27,158 nt of DNA from a bacterium (GTDB lineage Bacteria; Chloroflexota; Dormibacteria; UBA8260; Bog-877): the NCBI GenBank assembly GCA_021791455.1, contig JAJYWM010000113.1, positions 1-27,158 on the forward strand, given 5' to 3'. This document shows, one piece after another, positions 1 through 8,201 of this stretch. Made by a program: the position numbers and the translations under genes. Numbering within the stretch: position 1 is the stretch's first letter; every line of letters starts with the position of its first letter. The notes below the pieces were generated by a model. The model had not been told where the DNA came from and searched no databases. It saw only the letters and a program-made list of their open reading frames with translations.

Positions 1-34
1 CCTTGTTGTGGCGGCTGATGGTACGAAGGTACAT
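1..34 (-). CDS. Transposase N-terminus, IS1634-like (partial, runs off the left edge)
   Basis: Only eleven codons lie inside the window, reading MYLRTISRHNK from an ATG at 34-32. This opening closely resembles the start of IS1634-type (IS4 superfamily) transposases, which commonly begin M-Y-[LIV]-R-T-x-x-R-R/H-N-K-D-G, so an insertion sequence probably lies just left of the window. An in-frame TAG nine bases upstream makes this ATG the first possible start. A promoter-like pair (TTGAAA, 17 bp, TAGAGA) lies upstream on the same strand. Eleven residues are too few for certainty; the call rests on remembered family similarity. Confidence 0.45.
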   Translation of the reverse strand, partial: MYLRTISRHNK

Positions 35-40
35 GCCCAG

Positions 41-69
41 TCTCTAGCATCGACTCAACTTCATTTCAA
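41..69 (-). promoter_or_regulatory. Possible promoter of the left-edge transposase
   Basis: On the minus strand TTGAAA (69-64) is followed after 17 bp by TAGAGA (46-41), just upstream of the ATG at 34. The -35 matches consensus 5/6 and the -10 only about 3/6, so this is weak evidence taken alone. Confidence 0.2.
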
Positions 70-765
70 CAGCCTGCTTAACCAACACGTGTGCCTAGGC
101 TGCTAGCCTCCAGCCGACTCCGATTTGCGCCCCCTGATCTCAGCCAAGCCTGAATCTGCCCCTGCCAGGGCCGGCCACCTGCGGAACCCGGGTATCTGCT
201 TGTCATCTGCCTCTGTGTCAGTGGCCGTCGAAGCAGGTGGCTGCACGGCGTCTCTGGCCGCCATGCTTCCCGCGGCACTCCGCCATGCGCCGTGCCGCCT
301 CGAGCGGCGACGATGAGACGGCCGCGACCTCCCCGCCGTCTGCGGACACCAGCGTGGCAGCCCGACCGCATCTCGGTTGCGAGAGCCAACTTGGTCCGGC
401 GCCATGGGGCGCTCGACCAATGACGGCGACGGCGTGTGGCGCCACTTCGTTCCGGCCCTCCTAACGATCGCCAAGCCAGCGGCACTCAGGCCTTAGGTTG
501 AGGCTTTGGGCGAGGCGCCGAGCGGAGCTGAACGAGCGTTCTCCAACGGCTGCCAGTGGCCCTCGAACACGAGCGCGAGGCTCAGAGCGGCCACGAGGCG
601 CCGTTCCCCATCGACGGCAAGCCGGTGTTCGGGACCACCCACCTGAGTCCCGCTCGGGGCGATATCCGGCTGGAGCCGGTAGTACCACAACCCTCCGGCG
701 GGTGTTGAGAAGATTCCGAGTTTCGGGGGGTGAGCAGCACTTACGGCTCCTCCCGGGCCGAGGGG

Positions 766-803
766 CGGCCGGCCACTCAACCGTTGGTTGGAGCAGCCGG
801 CCG
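766..803 (-). terminator. Candidate terminator hairpin after catalase
   Basis: CGGCCGGC (766-773) pairs with GCCGGCCG (796-803), and a nested AACC/GGTT stem (779-782 with 786-789) sits in the loop. It begins 8 bases after the catalase stop. There is no T-tract, so rho-independent termination is uncertain. Confidence 0.35.
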
Positions 804-811
804 GGGCCCAA

Positions 812-2299
812 TCAGACCGAAGGTGACCCCGCTGGAGTTTTGACCAGGCCGAGGCCCTGTGCGATCTTGGTGCCAATCTCTTGGTCGACGTGGCTCCAGT
901 AGGCGACCACGCGCTCCTGTATCGGCCGCGACACCTGATCGCCCGCGTGCTCGACGACATTGGCCACGAGATGGGCTCGATCCGCTTCCGACATCACCTC
1001 ACGCACCAGTGTTCCTGCCTGGCCGAAGTCGTCATCCTCTGCATGAAGCTCCTGGGCGTACCTCCCCAGCTCGCCCCCTGCCACGGTCCAGCCGAGATCG
1101 GCACCCTCGGCGCCATCCGCTCTGGGGCCCCCATAGGAGTTGGGTGCGTACACCGGCTGGGCGCCATGGTGGTGGTAGGTCATGGCGGCATCCTTGTTGT
1201 AGGAGTGGACCTCGACCTTCGGCGCATTGATCGGGAGCTGTTCGTAGTTTGGGCCGATGCGGTGGAGATGGGTGTCGTGGTATGAGAAGACCCGCCCCAT
1301 CAGCATCCGGTCGGGACTGAGCCCGGTCCCCGGAACCAGGTTGGCCGGGGAGAAGCCCGCCTGCTCCACCTCGGCGAAGAAGTTCTCCGGATTGCGGTCC
1401 AGGACCATGCGACCGACCTCTATCGGTGGGTAGTCCCGGTGGGGCCAGACCTTGGTGAGGTCGAAGGGATTGAAGCGGTACGTCTCAGCGTCGGCAAACG
1501 GCATCACCTGGACTTCCAGGCGCCACTCGGGGCAGTCGCCCATGGCGATGCTGGAGAACAGATCCCGGCGGTGAAAGTCGGGGTCGGCGGCGGCCATTGC
1601 CTTGGCTTCGTCGCTACTGAAATTCTCGATTCCCTGGACTGTCTTGAAGTGGTACTTGACCCAGAAGCGTTCGCCGCCGGCGTTGACCCAGGAGAACGTG
1701 TGGCTGCCGTAGCCGTTCATGTGCCGCCAGGTTCTCGGCGTGCCCCGGTCGGACATGAGGATGGTGACCTGATGGGCGCTCTCGGGTGACAGCGTCCAGA
1801 AGTCCCACTGCATGTCGTTGGACCGAAGCCCGGTGTCCGGCATCCGCTTCTGAGAGTGGATGAAGTCCTGAAACTTCGACGCGTCCCGGACGAAGAACAC
1901 GGGGGTGTTGTTGCCGACCAAGTCGAAGTTGCCCTGGTCGGTGTAGAACTTGAGGGCGAATCCCCGGGGGTCCCGCACGGTGTCCGGGTAGCCCTGCTCC
2001 CCGGCCACGGTGGAGAAGCGAGCGAACATCTGGGTGCGCTTCCCGACTCTGGCGAGAAAGCTCGCCTTGGTGAACTGGGTCACATCGTTGCTGACTTCGA
2101 AGAATCCGTGAGCGCCTCCGCCCTTGGCGTGCACCACGCGCTCCGGAACCCGTTCGCGGTTGAAGTGCTGAATCTTCTGCACCAGGTAGTGGTCGTGCAG
2201 AGCGGTCGGGCCCCCGGCGCCGACGGTCAGCGAGTACTCATCCGAAGGGGCCGGGATTCCCGCATCGGTGGTCGTGGCAGGCGGCTTCTCAAGTGGCAT
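812..2299 (-). CDS. katA: Catalase (heme, small-subunit, clade 3 type)
   Basis: Converts hydrogen peroxide to water and oxygen in the cytoplasm. The 495-residue length fits small-subunit monofunctional catalases. The active-site signature [20 protein letters not shown] (46-65) supplies distal His57. VGNNTPVFF supplies Asn130, exactly 73 residues later as in other catalases. [14 protein letters not shown] supplies the proximal heme ligand Tyr340. All catalytic residues are present, so the enzyme should be active. The gene lies 21 bp downstream of a Fur-family regulator on the same strand, the classic arrangement of peroxide-responsive catalase operons, so it is probably co-transcribed with and controlled by that regulator. 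The symbol katA is given by clade resemblance; other catalase names are possible. Confidence 0.96.
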   Translation of the reverse strand: MPLEKPPATTTDAGIPAPSDEYSLTVGAGGPTALHDHYLVQKIQHFNRERVPERVVHAKGGGAHGFFEVSNDVTQFTKASFLARVGKRTQMFARFSTVAGEQGYPDTVRDPRGFALKFYTDQGNFDLVGNNTPVFFVRDASKFQDFIHSQKRMPDTGLRSNDMQWDFWTLSPESAHQVTILMSDRGTPRTWRHMNGYGSHTFSWVNAGGERFWVKYHFKTVQGIENFSSDEAKAMAAADPDFHRRDLFSSIAMGDCPEWRLEVQVMPFADAETYRFNPFDLTKVWPHRDYPPIEVGRMVLDRNPENFFAEVEQAGFSPANLVPGTGLSPDRMLMGRVFSYHDTHLHRIGPNYEQLPINAPKVEVHSYNKDAAMTYHHHGAQPVYAPNSYGGPRADGAEGADLGWTVAGGELGRYAQELHAEDDDFGQAGTLVREVMSEADRAHLVANVVEHAGDQVSRPIQERVVAYWSHVDQEIGTKIAQGLGLVKTPAGSPSV

Positions 2300-2320
2300 C
2301 GCGCTTTCTCCTAAGACAAT

Positions 2321-2806
2321 TCATCGGTTCGATCCCAGGGCGCCCGTACCCCGATCCGCGTTCGCTTCCTGGCAGGAGGGGCACAGTCCCCAGTAGGTGA
2401 CGTCGGCCTCATCGACGAGATATCCCGAACGGGAGGACGGTCGCAGACAGGGCGCCTGGCCCACGGCGCAGTCGACGTCGGCGACCGCCAGGCAGGCCCG
2501 GCAAACGAGGTGGTGATGGTTGTCACCGGTGCGGTACTCGAAGAGGGCGGCGCTCCCAGCCGGCTCGATGCGACGGAGCAGTCCCGACTGGGTCAGGACC
2601 CGCAGCACGTCATAGACCCCCTGGGTGGACATGGTGCCCAGGCGTTCCTTCACCGCACCGCCGATGGCCTCCACCCCCTGGTGCCCTCCCGACCGCAAAA
2701 CGGCCAACACGGCCAGGCGCGCGGCGGTCACGCGGAGCCCGCTGCGCCTGAGCCTGTCCGCGTCCGCAAGCTCCACGACTTGCTGATCTTCCACCTGCGG
2801 CATCAT
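2321..2806 (-). CDS. Fur-family (FurA/PerR-like) metalloregulator
   Basis: Winged-helix repressor that senses peroxide or metal and probably controls the catalase 21 bp downstream. The DNA-binding half is recognisable from LRVTAARLAVLAVL through STQGVYDVLRVLTQSGLL. The dimerisation half carries a His-rich NHHHLVC segment and two structural zinc CxxC pairs (CRAC and CPSC). Start choice is unsettled: a pair of ATG codons at 2806-2804 and 2803-2801 is followed directly by the Fur fold, while a TTG at 2833 would add nine residues. None has a well-spaced ribosome site; a GGAG lies almost against the ATG pair. An AT-rich near-palindrome just upstream (2834-2846) is a candidate operator. PerR and FurA subtypes cannot be told apart by eye. 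Confidence 0.9.
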   Translation of the reverse strand: MMPQVEDQQVVELADADRLRRSGLRVTAARLAVLAVLRSGGHQGVEAIGGAVKERLGTMSTQGVYDVLRVLTQSGLLRRIEPAGSAALFEYRTGDNHHHLVCRACLAVADVDCAVGQAPCLRPSSRSGYLVDEADVTYWGLCPSCQEANADRGTGALGSNR

Positions 2807-2833
2807 ACTCCATTTTTTGAGCTGGAGCGACAA

Positions 2834-2846
2834 TTGAATGAATCAA
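2834..2846. promoter_or_regulatory. Candidate Fur/PerR-type operator
   Basis: TTGAATGAATCAA is a 6-1-6 inverted repeat with one mismatched pair. It is AT-rich within a very GC-rich region and sits just upstream of the Fur-catalase unit, about 28 bases before the ATG pair. The spacing resembles Fur/PerR boxes (7-1-7), which are typically autoregulatory at such loci. Operator function is inference. Confidence 0.45.
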
Positions 2847-3006
2847 GAACAAGTCCTTCGGGAACCCAATCTGCGGCATCCGTCCTCATGGCGGCGACTG
2901 GCGGGGTGGGGGTGCCGACCGCCAAGCTTTAGGCACGGCGGCCAGGGTGGCGGCGCTGGTTGCGGATTCCCGGCTGGGGAGTGCAGGACAAGATGGGAGG
3001 ATTGGT

Positions 3007-3891
3007 ATGAGGCTGGTGAGTTATCTGTTCGAGGGGGCGGTCCGGGCCGGGGTCGAGCAGGATGATCGGGTCCTGCCGGCGGAGGTCCTTGAGTTTGGGA
3101 GGGGAGGGGTCACCCAGGCCGTGACCGTCAGGGAGCTGCTGCGGTTGGGACCACAGCGTCTTGCCGAAGTGCTGGACTCCGCCAGGTCCCTGATTCAGAA
3201 TGGAAAGGGATTGGCTGGGACGATGGGGGAACTCCATCTGGTGGCGGCGCTTCCTGACCCGGACAAGATCCTCTGCTTGGGCCAGAACTACTCCGAGCAC
3301 GTGGCGGAGATGGGCAGTCAGCGGCCCGCAGCGCCCAACATCTTCGCCAAGTTTCGCAATGGCCTGGTGGGCAGCGGGGAGCCGATCCGGCTTCCGGAGG
3401 CCAGCGCTCAGGTGGACTACGAGGGCGAGCTGGCGGTCGTCATGGGACGACGCTGCAGCCGGGTATCCCCGGACGAGGCCATGGGGTACGTGGGGGGCTA
3501 CACCGTCATGAACGACGTCAGCGCCCGGGACCTGCAGTTCAGGACCGGTCAGTACACGATCGGCAAGGCCGTCGACACCTTCTGCCCGCTCGGCCCCGGC
3601 ATAGTCCCAGCTGCGGAAGTGGAGGATCCCCAGCGACTGGGTCTGGTCACCAGGCTCAACGGGGAGGTGATGCAGAACGGCAACACCGCGGACATGCTGT
3701 TCTCGATTGCCGAGTCGATCAGCTTCATCTCCCAGGTCATCACTTTGGAGTGCGGCGATGTGATCGCGACGGGCACGCCCGCAGGAGTGGGGTACAAGCG
3801 CGTGCCACCGAGATTCCTGCGCCCCGGAGACCTGATCGAGGTGGAGGTGGAAGGAGTTGGCCGGCTCTCAAACCCGGTCGTCAAGGGCTGA
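3007..3891 (+). CDS. Fumarylacetoacetate hydrolase (FAH) family protein
   Basis: A 294-residue member of the FAH superfamily, which cleaves or isomerises beta-keto or enol acids such as acylpyruvates, oxaloacetate or homoprotocatechuate-pathway intermediates, using Mg2+ or Mn2+. An N-terminal cap region (1-80) precedes the FAH domain, which opens with KILCLGQNYSEHVAEMG. The metal triad is Glu139 and Glu141 in DYEGELAVVMG and Asp170 in MNDVSARD, with the 2- and 29-residue spacing seen in FAHD1-type enzymes. The C-terminal ECGDVIATGTPAGVG motif is also intact. ATG at 3007 is chosen because GGGAGG lies 6 bases upstream; a longer in-frame start at 2947 lacks this. It opens a run of plus-strand genes and is followed by a MarR regulator and an aldo/keto reductase. 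The exact substrate cannot be assigned. Confidence 0.93.
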   Translation: MRLVSYLFEGAVRAGVEQDDRVLPAEVLEFGRGGVTQAVTVRELLRLGPQRLAEVLDSARSLIQNGKGLAGTMGELHLVAALPDPDKILCLGQNYSEHVAEMGSQRPAAPNIFAKFRNGLVGSGEPIRLPEASAQVDYEGELAVVMGRRCSRVSPDEAMGYVGGYTVMNDVSARDLQFRTGQYTIGKAVDTFCPLGPGIVPAAEVEDPQRLGLVTRLNGEVMQNGNTADMLFSIAESISFISQVITLECGDVIATGTPAGVGYKRVPPRFLRPGDLIEVEVEGVGRLSNPVVKG

Positions 3892-3974
3892 GCCCTCGGC
3901 GAGCCTCGACCAGGGCGCAACCCAGCTTGCCTTCCTGTGCCCGGGCTGCGCCGACTTGAGGGGACTACCGGGCA

Positions 3975-4472
3975 ATGGATGAGGGACTGTCGCCGGTGGC
4001 GGCGACCCTCAGCCTGCTCCAGGCCCACCGGCTGTTGGAGGTCTCGCTGGACCGGCGCTTGGTGGCGGCTACTGGTCTGTCCCTGTCCGAGGCGGAGGTT
4101 CTAGTGCGCCTGGGGGCCGCCAGCGGGGGCCGGATGGGAATGCTCCAGCTGGCGCAGGCCACCTGCTTCAGCCGGAGCGGCGTGAGCCGGATCGTAGACA
4201 GGCTGGAACGTAAGGATCTGATCCGAAGGAGCATCTCGGCCGAGGACCGGCGCCTCACTTGGGTCGAGGCCACCACCGTCGGCCGCGACCTGATGTGGGA
4301 ACTGCTGGCAGCCCTGCAGGTTGCGGTCGAGGAGGATTTCGCGCGCTACCTCAGCGATGATGACGTGGTAGCGCTGGCCGACCGCCTGGACAAGCTGGTG
4401 GCTGGCATTCGTAGTGCCGAGTCCGCGGGAGATGGTGACCAGAGCGCGCCGGCGCCACGGCTCGGCGGCTGA
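3975..4472 (+). CDS. MarR-family transcriptional regulator
   Basis: A 165-residue winged-helix regulator. The core winged helix spans about residues 38-100: LSLSEAEVLVRL opens it, the recognition helix is near SRSGVSRIVDRLERKDLI (66-83), and the wing carries the DRR signature at 91-93. N- and C-terminal helices would form the dimer. The gene sits 83 bases after the FAH-family gene and 110 bases before the aldo/keto reductase, so it may control these flanking enzymes in response to a small organic ligand. Its C-terminal 15 residues are rich in Gly, Ser and Pro and are probably disordered. A GAGGGG about 11 bases before the ATG could serve as ribosome site. Confidence 0.9.
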   Translation: MDEGLSPVAATLSLLQAHRLLEVSLDRRLVAATGLSLSEAEVLVRLGAASGGRMGMLQLAQATCFSRSGVSRIVDRLERKDLIRRSISAEDRRLTWVEATTVGRDLMWELLAALQVAVEEDFARYLSDDDVVALADRLDKLVAGIRSAESAGDGDQSAPAPRLGG

Positions 4473-4582
4473 TCCAGGCGGGGGCCGCCCTCCATGGCAG
4501 AATCCGGGCAGCCGGGGATGGGATGATGGGCAAAGAAGACGGGCCATTCGGTCCGGTCGCCCATTCGCCAAGGAGGCAGAGC

Positions 4583-5542
4583 TTGGGTCATCAGCTGAGA
4601 CGGCGCCGGTTGGGCGCGCACGGTCCGGAGGTGTCAGAGGTCGGCGTGGGCACCAACAACTTCGGCCGCCGCCTGGACAAAGAGGGCGCGGCGGCGGTGG
4701 TCAACGCGGCGCTGGATCTCGGCGTGAATCTCTTCGACACCGCCGACATCTACGGTGGCGGGGACAGCGAGCGCTTCTTGGGCGCCGCCCTGCGCGGCCG
4801 TCGCGACCACGCGGTCATCGCCACCAAATTTGGGATGCCCATGGAGGGCCTCGAGCCCTCCGACCGCAGAGGATCCCGCGAGTACATCCGGCGGGCAATT
4901 GTTGGAAGCCTGTCCCGGTTGGGTGTCGAACATGTCGACCTCTATCAGATGCACGAGCCCGATCCCAACACCCCGATCGCGGAGACGCTGGGCGCTCTCC
5001 ACGAGCTGGTCGAGGAGGGAAAGGTGAGGTGGTTGGGCGTCTCCAACTTCGCCGCCTGGCAAATTGTCGACGCCCAGTGGACAGCTCGCAGCCAGCGGCT
5101 TACCGAGATCACCTCCTCCCAGGATGAGTACAGCCTTCTGAATCGCGAGATCGAGGGCGAGGTTCTGCCCGCCGTCGAGCATCTCGGCCTTGGCCTGCTG
5201 CCCTACTTCCCGCTCGCCAGCGGCTTGCTGACCGGGAAGTATCGGCGCGGCCAGCCGCCTCCATCCGGGACCAGGCTGGCCGGGCCGGCGCATGCCAATT
5301 GGCTCGCCGACCAGGGGAGGTTCGACAAGGTCGAGGCCCTCGAGGCATTCGCCTCGGCCCATGGTCTGTCCCTGCTCCAGGTAGCCATCGGCAGCCTCCT
5401 GGGGCGAAGGGCGGTGAGCTCGGTGATCGCTGGGGCCATGAGCCCAGAGCAGGTCAGGGCGAACGTCGAGGCTACCTCCTTCATTGCCAGCGACGACGAC
5501 TGGCGCGATCTCGATGCCATCACCAAGGGGAGCGACCAATGA
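4583..5542 (+). CDS. Aldo/keto reductase
   Basis: NADPH-dependent TIM-barrel oxidoreductase of the AKR superfamily, 319 residues from the chosen start. The catalytic tetrad is complete: Asp52 and Tyr57 in FDTADIYGGG, Lys82 in IATKFG, His124 in YQMHEPD. GVSNFAAWQ and the C-terminal cofactor-binding stretch also match. A TTG start at 4583 is preferred because AGGAGG ends 6 bases before it and the barrel begins directly after; an ATG at 4523 would add 20 poorly conserved residues. It resembles the YghZ/voltage-gated-channel-beta-like groups that reduce aldehydes or methylglyoxal, but substrate is unknown. It is followed after 35 bases by the M55 peptidase. Confidence 0.94.
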   Translation: MGHQLRRRRLGAHGPEVSEVGVGTNNFGRRLDKEGAAAVVNAALDLGVNLFDTADIYGGGDSERFLGAALRGRRDHAVIATKFGMPMEGLEPSDRRGSREYIRRAIVGSLSRLGVEHVDLYQMHEPDPNTPIAETLGALHELVEEGKVRWLGVSNFAAWQIVDAQWTARSQRLTEITSSQDEYSLLNREIEGEVLPAVEHLGLGLLPYFPLASGLLTGKYRRGQPPPSGTRLAGPAHANWLADQGRFDKVEALEAFASAHGLSLLQVAIGSLLGRRAVSSVIAGAMSPEQVRANVEATSFIASDDDWRDLDAITKGSDQ

Positions 5543-5577
5543 AAGCGGATTTCTCCTCAGGCCAGGGAGCCTGACCC

Positions 5578-6405
5578 ATGAAGGTCTACATCTCGTGCGA
5601 CATGGAAGGCGTTGCCGGCGTGGTCGACTGGCAGCAGTGCGGCCCCGGGCCGGAATTTGATCTGGGCAGGAGGTTGCTCCTAGCCGAGGTGAACGCCGCG
5701 ATTGATGGCGCCATGGCGGCCGGGGCCGACGAGTTCATGGTCAACGACTCTCACGGGGCGATGCAGAACCTGCCCCCGGACGAGCTCCATGGCCAGGCCG
5801 AGTACCTCTCGGGGCGGCACAAACCCCTCTACATGATGGAAGGACTGGACCAGACATTCGACGCGATCTTCTTCATCGGCTACCACGGAGCGGTGGACGG
5901 ACCGGCGTCGACCCTGTCCCACACCTACAATCCGGCAGCGGTCCTGGCGGCGGACATCGGGGGCACCCTGGTTGGCGAGGCCGGCATAAACGCTCTTGTC
6001 GCGGCCCACTTCGGGGTGCCGGTGGCGCTGGTCACCGGGGACCAGCACACCGCGACCCAGACTCGGCACTTCTGTCCCGGCGTGCTGGCGGTGGAGGTGA
6101 AGCGCTCGATCACCAGGATGGCTGCCCAAAATCTGCATCCGGTGCGATCTCGCCAGCTGATCCAGGAGACGGCCGTCCGCGCCGTTGCGGAGGTGGCTCA
6201 GATGCAACCTCCCAGGTTTGGCGCCGGCGCGGAGCTGCGGCTGCGCATGCGCCACGCCGATCTGGCGGAGCTGGCCACGGCGGTCCGGGATGTGCGCCGC
6301 GAGGGGGACACCGAGGTGCTTGTGGGAGGCGAAGGTCCGCTCGCGGTCTTTCGAAACTTCGTGGGGGTGCTGCAGATAACCAGGGGGCTCGCACTGGAGC
6401 ACTGA
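5578..6405 (+). CDS. dppA: M55-family D-aminopeptidase (DppA-like)
   Basis: Zinc peptidase that removes N-terminal D-amino acids from small peptides, typically for recovery of peptidoglycan-derived D-Ala peptides; cytoplasmic homododecamer in Bacillus subtilis. At 275 residues it matches DppA in length. Every zinc ligand position is present: Asp8 and Glu10 in SCDMEG, His59 in NDSHG, His103 in GYHGAVDG, Glu134 in GEAGINA. The proposed nucleophilic or general-base His115 lies in LSHTY. Ribosome site GGGAG ends 8 bases before ATG. Upstream is the aldo/keto reductase; downstream, 33 bases away, is a sedolisin-type protease and then an ABC exporter. There is no peptide importer next to it, unlike the B. 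subtilis dpp operon. Confidence 0.93.
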   Translation: MKVYISCDMEGVAGVVDWQQCGPGPEFDLGRRLLLAEVNAAIDGAMAAGADEFMVNDSHGAMQNLPPDELHGQAEYLSGRHKPLYMMEGLDQTFDAIFFIGYHGAVDGPASTLSHTYNPAAVLAADIGGTLVGEAGINALVAAHFGVPVALVTGDQHTATQTRHFCPGVLAVEVKRSITRMAAQNLHPVRSRQLIQETAVRAVAEVAQMQPPRFGAGAELRLRMRHADLAELATAVRDVRREGDTEVLVGGEGPLAVFRNFVGVLQITRGLALEH

Positions 6406-6438
6406 GCGCGACCTGACCGGAGACGCCGATCACGGTGC

Positions 6439-8112
6439 GTGAGACCCGAGGACCGGGCTGATGTCCCGTTTCAGGCTGGTGCCCCTTGGTCCATTGCCAC
6501 CTGCCCCCGACCACGATTCCGACGATGCCCGATACTGCAGGTTGTGAGTGACACCAAAGGGGTGGTTCTGACCGAGTCCGGAGATCCAGCGGCGGAGGAC
6601 CCGATGGTGGAGGCGACGCTCGTGCTTCGGCCCCGGCTCGGGCTCGACCAGGTCTTGCAGGAGCGGGTCAAGGACGGGCCTCTTCAACCCAGGATCCCGC
6701 GCCAGGAGATCGGTCAGCTGCGAGGGGCAAGTCCCCAAGCGATTGCTGCCGCGCGCTCCTGGCTCCAAGGCGTGGGGGCGGCCGAGGTGACCTGCGACTC
6801 CAGCGCGAGGATGCTGACGATCTCGGCACCTCTCAGTGTCCTGGCGTCGGCATTCAAGACCACGGTCAAGCTGGCCGGCCCCGCGGGTGACCACCGGCGA
6901 ACGCTGGCGACTCCAATGACAATTCCCCACGAGCTGTCGGCGCACGTGGTGGCCGTCCTCGGAATAGAGACCGGTCCCTTTGTGCCCCCGCGCCTGCGGC
7001 GCTTTCCCCTGCCGGATCCGACTCTGCCCCTGGAGGTTGCCGCTCCGCTCAGCTTCGAGCCGCCAGAGGTCGCGGCCCTCTACCAGTACCCGGCCGCGGA
7101 TACCTCCGCGGGAACGTGCATCGGCCTTTTGGAGCTGGGCGGAGGCTATCGACAGGCTGATCTCGACTCCTACTTTCAGGGGCTGGGGATTGCGCCACCG
7201 ACCGTGGTGTCGGTGGCTGTCGCCGGTGGGTCCAACCAGCCGACTGGGAGTGTCGACGGTCCGGACGGAGAGGTCTCACTGGATATCCAGGTGGCCGGCT
7301 CGATCGCCCCCATGGCCCGCCTCGCGGCCTACTTCGCCCCCAACACAGACCAGGGGTTCCTGGCGGCGGTGCAGGCCGCGGTCCATGACCGCACCAACGC
7401 GCCGGGTGTCCTGTCGATCAGCTGGGGGGGGCCGGAGGCGAACTGGCCCAGCGCGACCATCAACGCCTTCGAACACGCCTTCCAGGACGCCTCCTTGATC
7501 GGCATGACAGTCTGCGTGGCCGCCGGCGACAACGGCTCCTCGGACGGCCTCGCGGACGGGCTGGCCCACGTCGACTATCCCGCCGCCAGTCCGTACGTTC
7601 TGGCCTGCGGGGGGACGCGGCTCCAGGGGCTGTCGGGGCGGATAACGAGCGAGGTCGTTTGGAACGACCAGCCTCAGGATGGTGCGACCGGTGGCGGGGT
7701 CAGTGCGGTGTTTGCGCTACCCCCGTGGCAATCCTCAGCCGGGGTTCCGGCGTCGGTCAACCCCGGACACTTCCGGGGGCGAGGGGTGCCAGACGTGGCG
7801 GGAGACGCGGACCCCGAGACGGGATACCGGGTCTTGGTGGACTCCCAACCGGCCGTCTTCGGCGGCACCAGCGCGGTGGCGCCGCTCTGGGCGGCATTGC
7901 TGGCAATATGCAACGGCGCCGTGGGCACCGATGTCGGCTACCTGAACCCCCTCCTGTACCAGCAGCTGGCTCCGGCCGGGGTCACCCGGGAGGTGGCACA
8001 GGGCGACAACGGTGCCTACTCGGCAGGGCCGGGCTGGAACGCCTGCGCTGGCTGGGGCAGTCCCATCGGCTCGCGCCTTCTGGCCAGCCTCCGCGCCAGG
8101 GCGGGCGGCTGA
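6439..8112 (+). CDS. S53 sedolisin/kumamolisin-like serine-carboxyl protease
   Basis: A pro-kumamolisin-type endopeptidase. A pro-domain (about 60-175) precedes the S53 catalytic domain (about 200-555). The catalytic set is intact: Glu278 and Asp282 in DGEVSLDIQ, oxyanion Asp364 in AAGDNGSSDG, Ser478 in FGGTSAVAP. These lie at exactly +200 relative to mature kumamolisin numbering (78, 82, 164, 278). The C-terminal calcium-site region GPGWNACAGWGSPIG is present, though the usual Asp before it is Glu518. No signal peptide is visible from the GTG at 6439 nor from a second GTG at 6544, so export is unclear. The start is uncertain because residues 1-36 look unlike the family and 6544 may be the true start. 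It follows the M55 peptidase and precedes DrrAB. Confidence 0.93.
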   Translation: MRPEDRADVPFQAGAPWSIATCPRPRFRRCPILQVVSDTKGVVLTESGDPAAEDPMVEATLVLRPRLGLDQVLQERVKDGPLQPRIPRQEIGQLRGASPQAIAAARSWLQGVGAAEVTCDSSARMLTISAPLSVLASAFKTTVKLAGPAGDHRRTLATPMTIPHELSAHVVAVLGIETGPFVPPRLRRFPLPDPTLPLEVAAPLSFEPPEVAALYQYPAADTSAGTCIGLLELGGGYRQADLDSYFQGLGIAPPTVVSVAVAGGSNQPTGSVDGPDGEVSLDIQVAGSIAPMARLAAYFAPNTDQGFLAAVQAAVHDRTNAPGVLSISWGGPEANWPSATINAFEHAFQDASLIGMTVCVAAGDNGSSDGLADGLAHVDYPAASPYVLACGGTRLQGLSGRITSEVVWNDQPQDGATGGGVSAVFALPPWQSSAGVPASVNPGHFRGRGVPDVAGDADPETGYRVLVDSQPAVFGGTSAVAPLWAALLAICNGAVGTDVGYLNPLLYQQLAPAGVTREVAQGDNGAYSAGPGWNACAGWGSPIGSRLLASLRARAGG

Positions 8113-8201
8113 CCCATCGCCTCGGGGCCGCGCCCTTGCGAACAGGGGCAAGATGGATCGCAGCTTTGCGCCACAGGAGCTGGGTGTGGCAAGCTCCCCA
8201 T

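Larger units (their letters stand above)
35..811. other. Long non-coding or decayed stretch
   Basis: No reading frame in this 777-base stretch looks like a real protein: all six frames give Arg/Pro/Ala-rich, low-complexity translations typical of GC-rich shadow frames. A 34-codon frame open from the left edge on the plus strand (2-106) and a 52-codon stop-to-stop frame around 540-690 (containing PVFGTTHLSPARGDIRLEP) are the only pieces with mixed composition; neither matches a family I know. Next to a probable insertion sequence, the stretch may be IS flank plus decayed coding sequence. Confidence 0.4.

Noticed and set aside
2..106. Plus-strand frame open from the left edge for 34 codons
   Set aside because: Too short for a GC-rich genome to be meaningful, no family resemblance, and it lies opposite the probable transposase start.
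78..485. Several Arg/Pro-rich open frames on both strands at the left end
   Set aside because: Composition is that of GC-rich shadow frames, with no ribosome sites and no recognisable motif.
7659..8201. Long in-frame extension upstream of the DrrA-like gene
   Set aside because: It overlaps the end of the S53 protease in another frame and has shadow composition; the ABC domain begins just after 8202.
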